DNA of 64,000 bases from Bradyrhizobium sp. CCGB12 (lineage in GTDB: Bacteria; Pseudomonadota; Alphaproteobacteria; Rhizobiales; Xanthobacteraceae). The translations under genes and the position numbers were made by a program. Numbering within the stretch: the first letter of the stretch is position 1; each line of letters opens with the position of its first letter. The notes under the pieces are model-generated. The model was given only the letters and a program-made list of their open reading frames with translations. It made no database searches and was not told the DNA's origin. Of this stretch, positions 9,534 through 18,259 are shown piece by piece. The stretch covers positions 372,001 through 436,000 of the forward strand of contig NZ_JANADO010000002.1 of assembly GCF_024199845.1 (NCBI RefSeq), given 5' to 3'.

Positions 9534-9793
9534 ATGACGTCGTCGTTGAGATCAACGCCCACCCATGGCGGCTCGATCTGGATTGGCGCTGGCACCAGAC
9601 GGCCCTCGACTTCGGCTGCATGCTGAGCATCAATCCAGACGCGCAGTCGGTCCCCGAGCTCGACCACATGCACTGGGGGTCGAGATGGCGCGCAAGGGCG
9701 GCTTGCCAGCGGACCGGGTCCTGACGCGATGACGTTACCGGACATCACCCACTACCTTCGCCAAAAGCGACGGTCGTTCGCCCGGGCGGCCTG
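9534..9793 (+). pseudogene. PolX/PHP C-terminal fragment (displaced half)
   Basis: This segment matches the last 95 or so residues of the intact PolX protein at 54583-56265. It starts exactly at HDVVVEINAHPWRLDLDWRW and runs through GCMLSINPDA and ELDHMHWG to a final RRSFARAA. Two indels lie near the HMHWG-VEMARKGG junction. It carries part of the PHP metal site (NAHPWR and NPDAH equivalents). The missing upstream part lies on the opposite strand at 11997-13362 and ends at precisely the preceding residue, so the two halves look like one gene cut by an inversion. A MOSC relic follows on the same strand. Confidence 0.78.
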
Positions 9794-9829
9794 ATGCCGC
9801 CGGCGCACTCGCTTTGGCCGGAGGGCACC

Positions 9830-10354
9830 GTGGTCGCGGTCGCCGCCGATCGCCGTCACCACTTCAGCAAACCGCCTCAGGATCGGATCTTGCTGGTGGA
9901 AGCGCATGGCGTCGAAGGCGACGCCGACGCCGGCGGTTTGTCCGGCACCGCTATCTCGCCCGTCGCCAGCCGCGCCTCCCGAATTTGCGGCAGGTCCATC
10001 TGATTCCATCCGAGCACTTCGCATCCCTCCTTCGAGCTGGCTTCGAGGTAGGAACGGGTGACCTGGGCGAGAACATCATCACTGCCGGCCTGGACCTCGA
10101 GCGGATGCCGCTTGGGACGCACATCGAGCTCGGACCACGGCGATGATCGAGCTGACCGGCCTCCGGACCCGTGTGTCCTCATCGATCGCTTCCGGGCCGG
10201 TCTAAAACGGCGGGTCCTCTCGCCGGATGAACTGGGCCCTCCATTCAAATGTGGGGTGTTGGGCGTGGTTCGGGCTGGTGGACCGGTCGCGGCCGGCGAC
10301 ACCGCGCGGATTCGGCTGCCGTCCTCCCCATTTCGCGCCTCGCCAGCTCTGTAA
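9830..10354 (+). pseudogene. MOSC-domain protein relic, copy 2
   Basis: The frame opens VVAVAADRRHHFSKPPQDRI and includes HGVEGDADAGG, then shifts: HLIPSEHFASLLRAGFEVG, GDLGENIITAGLDLERMPL and finally PCVLIDRFRAGLKRRVLSPD plus FKCGVLGVVRAGGPVAAGDT. This is the same MOSC protein as copy 1, less decayed, with the Cys of PCVLI retained. Frameshifts near 9985 and 10140 disrupt it. The gene follows the displaced polX tail by 36 bases, so polX and MOSC were probably adjacent genes. Confidence 0.72.
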
Positions 10355-10518
10355 GAGCCCGGTCCACAACTCGGCTACCTCATGGTCGAATCGAGATGCA
10401 GGCCGGTAGATCGGGCCGACGTGGCCGCAAACAAGGTTACGGCAGGACCCTTGGGGCTGGGCAGGCAATCCAGCCGCCGCGCCCAGCTGGCGGCTTCTTC
10501 TTTGGCGTCGATTTCACC

Positions 10519-10875
10519 TCAAGAAGCGTTCGCTCTCGCTCGTTCGCGGGCCTCGCGGCGACCGTTGCGGCGTTCGCGCCGCCGCTTGGCACGATCGGCG
10601 GGCTGTGGCAGCGGATGAACCGGCGCTGTCTCCAATACCGCTCCGGTACGGTCATCGGCCAAGGCCGCTTGCACTGGCTCGAGTTCCTCCCCGGGCGGGC
10701 TTCCATGAGTTCGAGCACAGCCCGACGCTGGGCCGCGATCTTCCAGCCCCCGTTGATGCGTTCGACAAGGCCTTGGGAAAAGATATCAAGATCGGCACCC
10801 GCCCGCGAGGCGCCTTGTCCGGTCCGCCCATTCGCGCCGCCACTGGTTGCCAGGATGGGCGCCCTACCGAGCTCA
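10519..10875 (-). pseudogene. Inverted, decayed copy of the gene at 11532-11927
   Basis: On the minus strand the frames contain ILATSGG, DLDIFSQGLVERINGGWKIA, RAVLELMEAR and an Arg-rich tail, matching the intact gene at 11532 residue by residue (LATSGRDWADRT, DIFSQGLVERISGGWKIT, REVLESMEAH). The 5' quarter is absent: it is replaced by an unrelated SAM-domain piece. Just beyond its stop comes the same AAAGAAGAAGCCGCCAGCT hairpin that follows the intact copy. The two copies therefore form an imperfect inverted repeat about 650 bases apart. Confidence 0.7.
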
Positions 10876-10999
10876 CCCGGATATCCTTAACGTCCTCGGC
10901 CGTTCGCCGCAGAAGAACATCGGCCTCGACGTTGTTCTCGCGAAAGGCCGTGACGTACTCCTGCAGCCCCAGGCTGCACAGCCACTTCTCGATGTCCAT
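10876..10999 (-). pseudogene. Orphan SAM domain of a cyclase-type protein
   Basis: The frame starts ATG with MDIEKWLCSLGLQEYVTAFR, continues ENNVEADVLLRRTAEDVKDI and stops being recognisable after VSSVG. It is nearly the same as residues 1-46 of the intact cyclase at 42576 (MDIGTWLCGLGLGQYEQAFR, SIGHRRKLL). After SSVG the sequence passes into the inverted copy of the 11532 gene, so a deletion or recombination fused the start of a class III cyclase gene to an unrelated one. Confidence 0.68.
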
Positions 11000-11312
11000 A
11001 TCCCAGCTCCCGGTGGCGACGCCGGAAGGCTCCCTCAAGTCGGCAGACTACCATGGTCGGATCGAGGAGGTCCCGCGGGTAAATCGCCGCTCCTGAAGGG
11101 CAGCTAGTGGCCCCAGCATATCCGCTCTGCCCAGTTAGTTCACATGTCGACCTGCTCTGTATGGCACGCTAGTAAACTGACCTACGCTGACCGTCGTTCG
11201 GACTTGAAGTCTATTGTTTCGTCAGGTGTTCTGACCTCTGCAAGTTAACATTTTTGATTCCCAAATGTTTGAAAGCTCACCAAGATGAAGCTTTATTCAA
11301 CGAGGGCATTTC
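11000..11312. other. Gap without a recognisable gene
   Basis: Apart from a GTTCGGACTTG-like AT-rich patch near 11200-11250, nothing with coding or repeat character was found. It probably holds the promoter of the 11313-11927 pair. Confidence 0.45.
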
Positions 11313-11513
11313 ATGTTCGATGCAGCCACCACGGCGCTTTTGCGCGCTGTTTTTGACGAAGTCTGCGAAAGCATTTCTTGCCACGAAGTCGGAGCACGTA
11401 CCCACGTCGCGTCGACGATCCTGGAGGCTGCGAACAGAGGCGAAGTGTCGCCGGATGGCCTCAGGCAAATCGGGCGTGAAGCTCTGTCCCACGTACCGAC
11501 GATGTGGCGCTGA
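11313..11513 (+). CDS. Small conserved hypothetical protein
   Basis: The 66-residue product starts MFDAATTALLRAVFDEVCES and contains GARTHVASTILEAANRGEVS and DGLRQIGREALSHVPTMWR. Its two predicted helices and the conserved GARTHVA block are typical of a small Bradyrhizobium-type protein of unknown function. GAGGG precedes the ATG by eight bases. The next gene starts 18 bases downstream on the same strand, so the two likely form an operon. Confidence 0.68.
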   Translation: MFDAATTALLRAVFDEVCESISCHEVGARTHVASTILEAANRGEVSPDGLRQIGREALSHVPTMWR

Positions 11514-11531
11514 TCGAACGGGGCGCAGCAG

Positions 11532-11927
11532 GTGAATTTCCAAGTCACGGTACTAAAGATTCTGGTGAGTTATCCGGATGGCTTTGCCGTGATGGAAGAT
11601 CTGAAACGCGACATGGCGCTGCTGGCGACCAGCGGTCGTGACTGGGCCGACCGCACCAAGCGCCTTGCGGCGCGGGTGCCGGATCTCGACATCTTTTCCC
11701 AGGGTCTGGTCGAACGCATCAGCGGGGGATGGAAGATCACGGTCGGGGGTCGGGAAGTGCTCGAATCCATGGAAGCGCACCGGGTCCCGACCGCGCCGGT
11801 CGAGGCGCCTCCCGTCCAGGAGGCCGCGGCGTTAACCCTGCCAACCCAAGTTCCTCCACTGCGACAGCCAGCCGACCGCGCGAAGCGGCGACGCGAACGC
11901 CGCGAGCTTCGCCGTGAGGCCTCTTGA
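11532..11927 (+). CDS. Conserved hypothetical, possibly winged-helix
   Basis: This 131-residue protein begins with GTG (VNFQVTVLKILVSYPDGFAV). The first 85 residues alternate helices and short strands, ending with GLVERISGGWKITVGGREVL, which looks like a winged-helix wing, although no family can be confirmed. The C-terminal 45 residues are Pro/Ala-rich, then very basic (AKRRRERRELRREAS), suggesting nucleic acid contact. It follows the 11313 gene closely and ends before a strong hairpin. A broken inverted copy lies at 10519-10875. Confidence 0.65.
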   Translation: MNFQVTVLKILVSYPDGFAVMEDLKRDMALLATSGRDWADRTKRLAARVPDLDIFSQGLVERISGGWKITVGGREVLESMEAHRVPTAPVEAPPVQEAAALTLPTQVPPLRQPADRAKRRRERRELRREAS

Positions 11928-11947
11928 TCTGATATCGGCCAAAGAAG

Positions 11948-11973
11948 AAGCCGCCAGCTAGGCGCGGCGGCTT
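11948..11973 (+). terminator. GC-rich hairpin terminator
   Basis: AAGCCGCC and GGCGGCTT pair in a perfect 8-bp stem around a 10-base loop, 20 bases after the stop codon. A nearly identical element (AAGAAGCCGCCAGCTGGGCG) follows the inverted gene copy at about 10480-10505 on the minus strand. There is no long T-run, but TTGGTT follows. Confidence 0.55.
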
Positions 11974-11996
11974 GGTTAGGCCCGGGCCTGGCACAC

Positions 11997-13362
11997 GCCC
12001 GAAGGATCTTCTCGACGTCGATATCGTAACCTGACTGCCGCTTGCGTTGTCGTCCAGTCATTATGGCCGATGATGGTGGCGTGAGGGTTGGCGATGGCTC
12101 GAAGCAGGCGCTGCGTCTGGACCTTGCGGTCCAGTAATGCTCGCGACCACGAAGTCGAAGCACTCCAGCACGTCGTCCGCGTAATCCAGCAAGCCGTCGG
12201 CCAGAATGTCGGTCTCGATGCCTTTGAGGATTCAGAAATCCTTGCCGAAGCGCTCGTTCAGTCGGTCTGCTTCCCGGTGCTGCTGCGCGATCTCCTCCAA
12301 AGAGAGACCGCCCGCATAGCGCCGATCGGCGACCCCGAAATACTCGAAACCGCGCTGGTGCGTAGCCTGCCATCGTCTCCAAGGTCTCGGTGCCATCCGA
12401 GGCATCCGTGTGGCAGTGAAGGATTCCTCGTAGGTCCTTGTCGGTGACGAGCTTCGGCAACCTGCCCTTCAGAGCTAGCTCGATCTCGCCGCGCCCCTCT
12501 CGGAGTTCGGGATCGATGAACGGCAGGCTGAGAGCGCGATAGATGTCGACCTCGTCGCCAGCGACCAGAGTGCGGCCCTTGTGCAAGCCATCCGTGTCCA
12601 ACCGCATTCTTTCTGTGCGGACAACTCTTTGACCTGCTCGATGTGAGCCGCCGAGCCTGTGGCGAAGAGAAGGGAGGCGCCGAAGTGTTGGCGGTCGGAA
12701 AAGCGGATCTGCAGTCCGTCCACCGCGGATGCATTCGACGTGCCGGCGACCTTAGGCACTTCCGGAACGATAGTGAGGTCTCCGACCAGTTCGCAGCCTC
12801 GCCGGAAGTCGCCCGCGATCGTCACCCGCTTGAGCTCGAGCCTAGCTTTACGGATCGTGTCCTTCGCGTGCGCGAGCAAGGCGGCGCGGTGCAGGTGGAG
12901 GCGGCTGCTCCGCTTTTCGCGATAGCCAGGTTCTGCAGGACCTTGGTCTGCAGCGCAGCGCCGAGGCCTTTGGCTCTTTTGATGCGGTCGTCTTTGGCGG
13001 CGGCCTCCAGTTCCGCGAGCGAGTTGATGCCGAGATGCTAGTAGAGACCCAGCACTTTCTCGGCGCGGAGACCAGGCAGGGCAAGCGTCTCAAGCACCCC
13101 CTCGGGAACCTCCTTCCAAGGCTCGGATGAGCGCCCGTCTTGTGAAGCTTGGTGATGAGATCGGCTATCTCGTCGCCCACGCAAGGGATGTCCGTGAGCC
13201 GGTCTTCGGCGATGAGCACCTCCAGAGGGGGACGAGGGCCGCCAGGCTATCGGCGGCCCGAGAATAGGCTTTTGCCCGGAAGGGGTTGCCGCCACGCAGC
13301 GCAGTTCGTTGCGCATATTCCCGCAGAAGGCTTGCTATGGCTTGAGGGCCCATGGACGCCAC
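11997..13362 (-). pseudogene. PolX/PHP family protein, N-terminal five sixths
   Basis: Pieces in all three minus frames rebuild the intact PolX at 54583: IASLLREYAQRTALRGGNPF, then LTDIPCVGDEIADLITKLHK (helix-hairpin-helix), RRGCELVGDLTIVPE, LHKGRTLVAGDEVDIYRA, and the PHP start LRGILHCHTDASDGTETLET, ending at DIDVEKILRACA. At least five indels are present. Homology stops at ACA, and the next residue of the family (the His of HDV) is found at 9534 on the other strand. As in the intact copy, the polymerase motif reads GDLTIV, with only the first Asp of the usual GDxD. Confidence 0.82.
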
Positions 13363-13854
13363 TCAACGTGCCTCCGACTTCGTGCTTTCTGACCTGAGAC
13401 CAGAAAAGCGACTTCGAAAATTCGCTTCATCTCTCGGCCGTCCGTCGAGCATTCTCTCTAGTTTCTGCGCTGCGCGGAAATCATCCAGATGCTGCGTGTT
13501 CGGACCGTAGGCGGACTCCTTTGTCAGGAGGTGATAAATCCGTCCAGCCAGCACTTTCAGACGCTTCATTTTGCCTCGCGGCATCGCGCGTGCCTGGCAA
13601 AAGGCTCGGACCGCGTGAGCTCGGAAGTAGTCAAATGCATCTGACATGCCGGGTTCAACGCCTTGTCGGATGATTTGTTCTCGAATGTCATCCGGGTGGA
13701 CTCTGGACAACCGGCTTGCGGAACGCTTGCGGCGCCAGGCTGTTAGTCGATCTTCATTCGGTACGGCCAACATGTTTTTCTTCTTCTCGAATCGCTTGGG
13801 CTGTTTGGGCTCGCTCCTGATTTCCGTCTTGATCACCTTCGTGCTGCTCGCCAT
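13363..13854 (-). CDS. Hypothetical basic protein
   Basis: The frame is open further upstream, but ATG at 13854 gives MASSTKVIKTEIRSEPKQPK, a Lys-rich start, and a 163-residue protein. The central region (VHPDDIREQIIRQGVEPGMS) and the helical block YFRAHAVRAFCQARAM, followed by LAGRIYHLLTKESAYG, look globular. It is strongly basic (Arg, Lys), without membrane segments or known motifs. Its last codons lie beside the first codons of the polX relic on the same strand. No function can be assigned. Confidence 0.5.
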   Translation of the reverse strand: MASSTKVIKTEIRSEPKQPKRFEKKKNMLAVPNEDRLTAWRRKRSASRLSRVHPDDIREQIIRQGVEPGMSDAFDYFRAHAVRAFCQARAMPRGKMKRLKVLAGRIYHLLTKESAYGPNTQHLDDFRAAQKLERMLDGRPRDEANFRSRFSGLRSESTKSEAR

Positions 13855-13967
13855 CTTCGGATTGCTGCAGTTCTGAAGGAACTCGACGGGGCTATCGACG
13901 ACAACGAGGGTCAGCCAATTGAGCTTGCAAGCGGCGGAAGCGGCTGCAGAGGACGACGGATCCGTTA

Positions 13968-13992
13968 GGAACTGCGATCGGAGCCCGACGTT
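13968..13992 (+). promoter_or_regulatory. EcfG-type promoter, perfect match
   Basis: GGAAC-N16-CGTT matches the general stress consensus exactly. It lies 38 bases before the TTG start of the 14030 gene, whose Shine-Dalgarno AAGGAGGAG is also strong. Confidence 0.65.
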
Positions 13993-14029
13993 TTTCTGCA
14001 TCCTTAGACGCCCAACAAGGAGGAGCTTG

Positions 14030-14325
14030 TTGGAGAGCACGATCATCGGAGAATTCGAGTCCCGGCGCGGCGCTGAGCTCGCGGTCGAGCATGTCGTTCA
14101 GGCATGCGGTATTCCGAGAAGCGACGTGTTTGTCTAACCCGTAGGTGGTGTGAATTCGGCAGGATCCCGTGCCGCTGTGCCGACGCCAAGGATGTGCCCA
14201 AGCCCGAACGTCATCAGAAACTCGAAGGAGCGCTCGAAGTTTCGATCGATTTCCACGGCGACAATCCTGAACGAATTGCCGCGGCCTTGAAAGACGCGGG
14301 CGCCAAGACCGTTCGGACGAAGTAG
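14030..14325 (+). pseudogene. Stress-type small protein, nonsense and frameshift
   Basis: A strong AAGGAGGAG precedes TTG. The frame encodes ESTIIGEFESRRGAELAVEH then VVQACGIPRSDVFV and stops at TAA (14135-14137), where related proteins of rhizobia continue with Gln. After a second lesion the sequence resumes in another frame as ADAKDVPKPERHQKLEG and ends VSIDFHGDNPERIAAALKDAG. The whole would make a soluble protein of about 98 residues with two similar alpha/beta halves. Family membership is from memory; the perfect upstream stress promoter supports a stress role. Confidence 0.6.
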
Positions 14326-14342
14326 GGAAGTAGGCGGGATGT

Positions 14343-15464
14343 TTACCCGACCTTGTGATCCTCGGTGGAGGCCTTCAGCGCGTCCATCCGCTTGCGGAGA
14401 AAAGCCAGCACTATGATCTCATTGGCATTGAGCTTGCGATACTGGCGCTTGAACTTCTGAGCGATCTTCGCGTCAGCCATTTTGGCGATTTCGCCCGACA
14501 TATACGCGTCCAGTATGAGCGGATGCACGTAGCACTTGCGGCATATTGCTGGAGTGTTGCCGAGCTGCTTAGCGACCTTCTCTATCGCGGCAATGACGTT
14601 GCGTTTGGCCTCCGCCTGGCTGTCATGCTTCTTGAACTCCGATAGCGCAAGCGCTGCCAAGACCGTTCCCGCCCACGTCCTGAAATCCTTGGCGCTAAAA
14701 TCCTGCTGCGTGATCACCTTGATGTACTCGTTCACATCGCCTGAATCGACGGTGCGCGACTCACCGTCGTCGTCCAGATACTTGAAGAGCTCATGCCCTG
14801 GAATTTCCGCGCAGCGCTTAACAATAGCAGCGATGCGCGCGTCCTTGACCTGCAGCTTCCATTGCTTACCTGACTTGCCGGTGAAGTCGAACCGGAGAAC
14901 GCCACGCCCGATCGCTACGTGCTTGCGCCTCATCGTGGTGAGACCATAGGACTTGTTCTTCTCGGCGTATTCCGAGTTGCCGACCCTTATGAGCGTCTTC
15001 TCCAGAAGACTCACGATTGTGGCCAATACCTTCTCGCGGGGAAGGGCATCGAGTTGCATGTCGGACGCCACACGAGCGCGCAAGCCGGGCAGCGCCGCCG
15101 CGAATTGCATGATATGTTCGTACTTGTTCTGGTCCCGCAGTTCGCGCCACTTCGGGTGATAGCGGTACTGCTTGCGCCGTCGGGCATCCAGCCCGGTCGC
15201 CTGGATGTGCCCATTAGGCGCGGGACAGATCCAAACGGATTCGTAGGCCGGCGGGATGCCGATTGACTTGATACGCCGGATGATCGCGACATCGGTGATG
15301 CGCCTGCCTTCCTTGTCGTAATAACTGAACGCAGTGCCCGTCCGCTTGCGTCGGTACCCGGGTGTCGCGTCGCTTACGTAACGAAGCCCTTCCTCCTCGA
15401 TTGCAGATGCGACTTCCGCCGAGCGATCCAGAACCTCTTCAACCTTGCTCGTCTCCCGGAGCAT
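14343..15464 (-). CDS. DNA topoisomerase IB
   Basis: The 373-residue protein is a poxvirus-like bacterial topoisomerase IB, which relaxes supercoils through a 3'-phosphotyrosyl intermediate. An N-terminal beta-rich domain (about 20-110) is followed by the helical catalytic domain. The catalytic set is present: Arg160 in LIRVGNSEYA, the Lys-containing hairpin FTGKSGKQ (195-201), Arg262 in KDFRTWAGT, and the nucleophile Tyr312 in CRKCYVHPLIL. GAGGTAA precedes the ATG. The gene appears intact and is flanked by relics, so it stands out as preserved. In related bacteria it is often found with stress and repair genes. Confidence 0.93.
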   Translation of the reverse strand: MLRETSKVEEVLDRSAEVASAIEEEGLRYVSDATPGYRRKRTGTAFSYYDKEGRRITDVAIIRRIKSIGIPPAYESVWICPAPNGHIQATGLDARRRKQYRYHPKWRELRDQNKYEHIMQFAAALPGLRARVASDMQLDALPREKVLATIVSLLEKTLIRVGNSEYAEKNKSYGLTTMRRKHVAIGRGVLRFDFTGKSGKQWKLQVKDARIAAIVKRCAEIPGHELFKYLDDDGESRTVDSGDVNEYIKVITQQDFSAKDFRTWAGTVLAALALSEFKKHDSQAEAKRNVIAAIEKVAKQLGNTPAICRKCYVHPLILDAYMSGEIAKMADAKIAQKFKRQYRKLNANEIIVLAFLRKRMDALKASTEDHKVG

Positions 15465-15805
15465 TCGTTACCTCGCGGCAATTGCTGACAATCAGCGACT
15501 TACAAAAGGCCCATAGCCTGCATTCGTTCCTTCCCCGCGGTGAGCATGACCACGGTAATCAAGAAAAATGCCCAGTTTGCCAGCCGCAATAGCTGGAGCA
15601 GCAGCCCGGCGGCCGCATACGCTGCGGCTCGGCATACGTATCGCCGATCGCCGGGATGTCGCGGTCGCTTGTGAGGAGAGACGCCGGCCGGCGGATGCTG
15701 ATGAGGTAGAGGTCGGCATCCTTCATGGAACCGCTGCTCGACGGCGGACGCTGGCCGCAGGCCCCGGAGAAGATCGTCAGCCGGCCTAAGTTACCCGTGC
15801 GCCTT

Positions 15806-16040
15806 ACCCAATCGCGGCGGGCATCTTCGCGACGGACATCAGCGACGGCGCGACTTGGTTGAGCAACTGGTCGGCGTTCTCTTGCTCCGCCAGCGACTTC
15901 GACAACCGGCTGACGACGGCGCTATGGCGGAGCTGCGGGGCGAGATTGCGCGCCGTCGTATAGCGCCGCTCTACGAGCTTGGATCGATACGCTGGCTGAT
16001 GTCCTTCAGAAACCGCCTGAGACCATCATCGGCGGTCATG
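15806..16040 (-). pseudogene. DUF892 (YciF-like) ferritin-fold relic
   Basis: On the minus strand one frame reads RYTTARNLAPQLRHSAVVSR and SKSLAEQENADQLLNQVAPS, the pattern of the last two helices of DUF892/YciF proteins (RYGTLRxWAxQLG, LLDQTLQEExxTDExLTKLA). Upstream, in a different frame, LRRFLKDISQRI may be the preceding helix. The N-terminal half is missing or unreadable. DUF892 proteins are stress-induced ferritin-like proteins. Confidence 0.42.
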
Positions 16041-16154
16041 CCATCCGTCGGGCTATGGTCGTGATGCCCCAGTTCGCCAATTGCGCAGCGTCGCGGCCAG
16101 GACTTCATGAGGCGGCCGCTCCTCGGACACAAGTCCTCTCGGTCGTTGGTCGAT

Positions 16155-16634
16155 TTAACTTGAATGATCGCGCGGAACGCAGGTTCCTAAAAGCCGCTTG
16201 CCGCCCAGCAGCGAGGACGCACTCTTTTCCGCTTGCGCCGCGAAGCGGGCAATCATGCGCCGGAGCCCCGCCTTGTGCACCAGACGCGTAGCCGCTTCGG
16301 CCGAGACCCAGATCGCTTCCCGCTGCCCTTTTTCGGGCCACCAGCGTTCCTGGCCATGGACCTTCATGGGGAAGACGGCAACGTCCATGGTCCGCTTGCG
16401 GTCACCCTTCCACTTTCGATGCTTGAAGCTGCCCATCGCGCGGGTCGCAGTGACGCCGATCAGGCCCGCCTCCTCGTAAGCCTCCACCGCAGCCGTGAGG
16501 TGCGGCTCCTTGTTGCGCATCGGGGATCCCTTCGGGACACTCCATCTGCGCTTGCGCCTTGTCGTAATCAGCATCACGCGCAGCTTGGAATTGTGCAGAC
16601 GAAACGGCAGAGCGGCGAACTGCTTCTTTCCCAT
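16155..16634 (-). CDS. Nudix hydrolase, DIPP-like
   Basis: Start ATG at 16634 gives 159 residues ([20 protein letters not shown]). The Nudix region runs [20 protein letters not shown] then [10 protein letters not shown]: the EAxEEAG metal-binding helix is intact, with the PKGxPM form typical of rhizobial diphosphoinositol-polyphosphate-type Nudix enzymes. An aromatic strand and a C-terminal helix follow ([19 protein letters not shown]). Its substrate is unknown. The coding region overlaps the read-through 3' end of the sdhB relic on the same strand, so the two were brought together secondarily or share a transcript. Confidence 0.8.
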   Translation of the reverse strand: MGKKQFAALPFRLHNSKLRVMLITTRRKRRWSVPKGSPMRNKEPHLTAAVEAYEEAGLIGVTATRAMGSFKHRKWKGDRKRTMDVAVFPMKVHGQERWWPEKGQREAIWVSAEAATRLVHKAGLRRMIARFAAQAEKSASSLLGGKRLLGTCVPRDHSS

Positions 16635-16719
16635 CAAACTGCTCCATTCTGGGGATTGACAAGCGGGCGTCTCGGGACATGGTTCCTGTTTGCGCAGGTA
16701 TGTCTGCGCAGAGGTCAGA

Positions 16720-17403
16720 ACTTCGCTCGACCATCTTGAGGCGCAGGGCGGCAATGGCCTCTCCGGGATTGAGCCCCTTCGGACAAGCCTTGGCACAATT
16801 GAGGATGGTGTGACAGCGATAGATCCTGAAGGGGTCCTCGAGCATGTCGAGGCGCTCGCCTGTCGCTTCGTCGCGACTGTCGTTGATCCAACGCGTAGCC
16901 TGAATCAGGGCCGCAGGCCCCAGGAAGCGCTCGGAATTCCACCAGTAGCTCGGGCACGACGTCGAGCAGCAGGCGCAGAGAATGCACTCGTACAGTCCAT
17001 CGAGCTTTGCCCGATCCTCGTGACTTTGCCGCCATTCCTTCTGCGGCGTCGGCGACGTTGTCTGAAGCCAAGGCTCGATCAGAGCGAGTTCCGACTGATG
17101 CGGCAGGGGCAGCACGCGGAGCGGCTCATCTTCCGGAAGATCCTCATGCATGGATTTGGTGCAGGCCAGCGTGTTTTGGCCAGCGATGTTCATCGAGCAC
17201 GACCCCGCACACACCCTCGCGACAGGATCGCCTGAAGGTCAATGTCGAATCGACGTTGTTCTTGATCCAGATCAGCCGTCCAGCACCATCGGCCCGCAAT
17301 CCGCGGTGTCGACGAAGTAGGTGTCGAGCCGCGGATTGCGGTCATCGCCGGGATTCCAGCGATAGACCCGAAATTCGCGCAAGCTGAGCCTGAACTCCGC
17401 CAT
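16720..17403 (-). pseudogene. sdhB: Succinate dehydrogenase iron-sulphur subunit relic, copy 1
   Basis: GGAGGTGACG precedes ATG at 17403. The protein begins [20 protein letters not shown] and follows SdhB closely: [17 protein letters not shown], then [18 protein letters not shown] in a second frame, an extra G inside the 2Fe-2S cysteine cluster (CREGVCGSC expected), then [14 protein letters not shown]. Between LPLPHQ and [13 protein letters not shown] about 16 residues (PVVKDLVPDL and after) are missing. The 4Fe-4S and 3Fe-4S cysteines in [16 protein letters not shown] and [17 protein letters not shown] remain. There is no sdhA, C or D nearby. The frame runs on past the normal end to 16402. 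Confidence 0.85.
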
Positions 17404-17417
17404 CGTCACCTCCACTG

Positions 17418-17582
17418 CTAGACGGGTGCAAAGCAGCGCAACTGCAAGAGTTCATCCACCGACAGACCGAACAGAACGACGCGAAACGCCGGTGCTGTTG
17501 CGAGCACAAGCAGCAATAAAAATATTGGGTAGACAAGCGCCGGCGGCGTACTTCTAACGAGCTTGTAGACTGCCTTGCGCAT
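17418..17582 (-). CDS. Small membrane protein
   Basis: The 54-residue product starts [20 protein letters not shown] and has one or two hydrophobic helices ([20 protein letters not shown]), then [14 protein letters not shown]. Its start codon lies inside the end of the DUF2243 gene upstream, a 29-base overlap in a different frame, which suggests translational coupling. No named family. The start could also be GTG/ATG at 17603. Confidence 0.5.
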   Translation of the reverse strand: MRKAVYKLVRSTPPALVYPIFLLLLVLATAPAFRVVLFGLSVDELLQLRCFAPV

Positions 17583-18060
17583 GCGCTCTCTCCGCTCCCG
17601 CACGCGCCATAACGGCGCCCATGACGGTCATCGCAGCTCCCCACAGCAGAAAACCAATATCCCAGAAAATGCGCTGGCCATGGGGCACCGTCTCGTTCAC
17701 CTGATGCAGCCTAAGGATCTGGTGATCGACCACGCCCTCGACCAGGTTGAAGATGCCCCATCCAAGCAGGATCGTACCGAGACACTGCCAACGAGACCAT
17801 TGTAGCTGGCTCCCGCGTGCACGCCGCCACAGCAAAAAGAGAGCAGCAAGCACCGCGACATAGGTCGCGGTGTGGAAGAGGCCGTCCCACGTCGTGTTGA
17901 GCCTGATGTTGTCGATGGAGTTGAGGGGGTACCAGCCGCTTAACATATGATGCCATTGCAGCAGCTGGTGAAAGACGATGCCGTCGAAGAATCCGCCGAG
18001 GCCAAGTCCGAGAAGGACGCCAGCGGACGTCGGGAAGCTGTTCGGTGTACTGTCTTGCAT
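17554..18060 (-). CDS. DUF2243 membrane protein
   Basis: From ATG at 18060 the protein has 168 residues and four predicted membrane helices: GVLLGLGLGGFFDGIVFHQL, YVAVLAALFLLW, CLGTILLGWGIFNLVEGVVD and IGFLLWGAAMTVMGAVMA. The conserved His and Asp residues of DUF2243 (FDGIVFHQLLQWHHM and VDHQILRLHQV) are present. These proteins are predicted inner-membrane proteins, often near haem or copper oxidase genes; the function is unknown. An alternative GTG start at 18087 is possible. Confidence 0.8.
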   Translation of the reverse strand: MQDSTPNSFPTSAGVLLGLGLGGFFDGIVFHQLLQWHHMLSGWYPLNSIDNIRLNTTWDGLFHTATYVAVLAALFLLWRRARGSQLQWSRWQCLGTILLGWGIFNLVEGVVDHQILRLHQVNETVPHGQRIFWDIGFLLWGAAMTVMGAVMARAGAERAHAQGSLQAR

Positions 18061-18259
18061 GTAGTGAACTCGTGCGCGGCTTGGCACTTCGAATGTCGAA
18101 ACAAGCCATTCCGCACACGAGCGTTCCTATGATGACAGGCATCTCGCCAAGGTTGAGCTTCCATGGCAGCGCCAATTCACCTGGACTAAACATGCGTTAA
18201 ACGATCGAGGCATTCGTAGATGCGAACGCGCGCTGGCCGCCGCCAATCATTCACCGATA

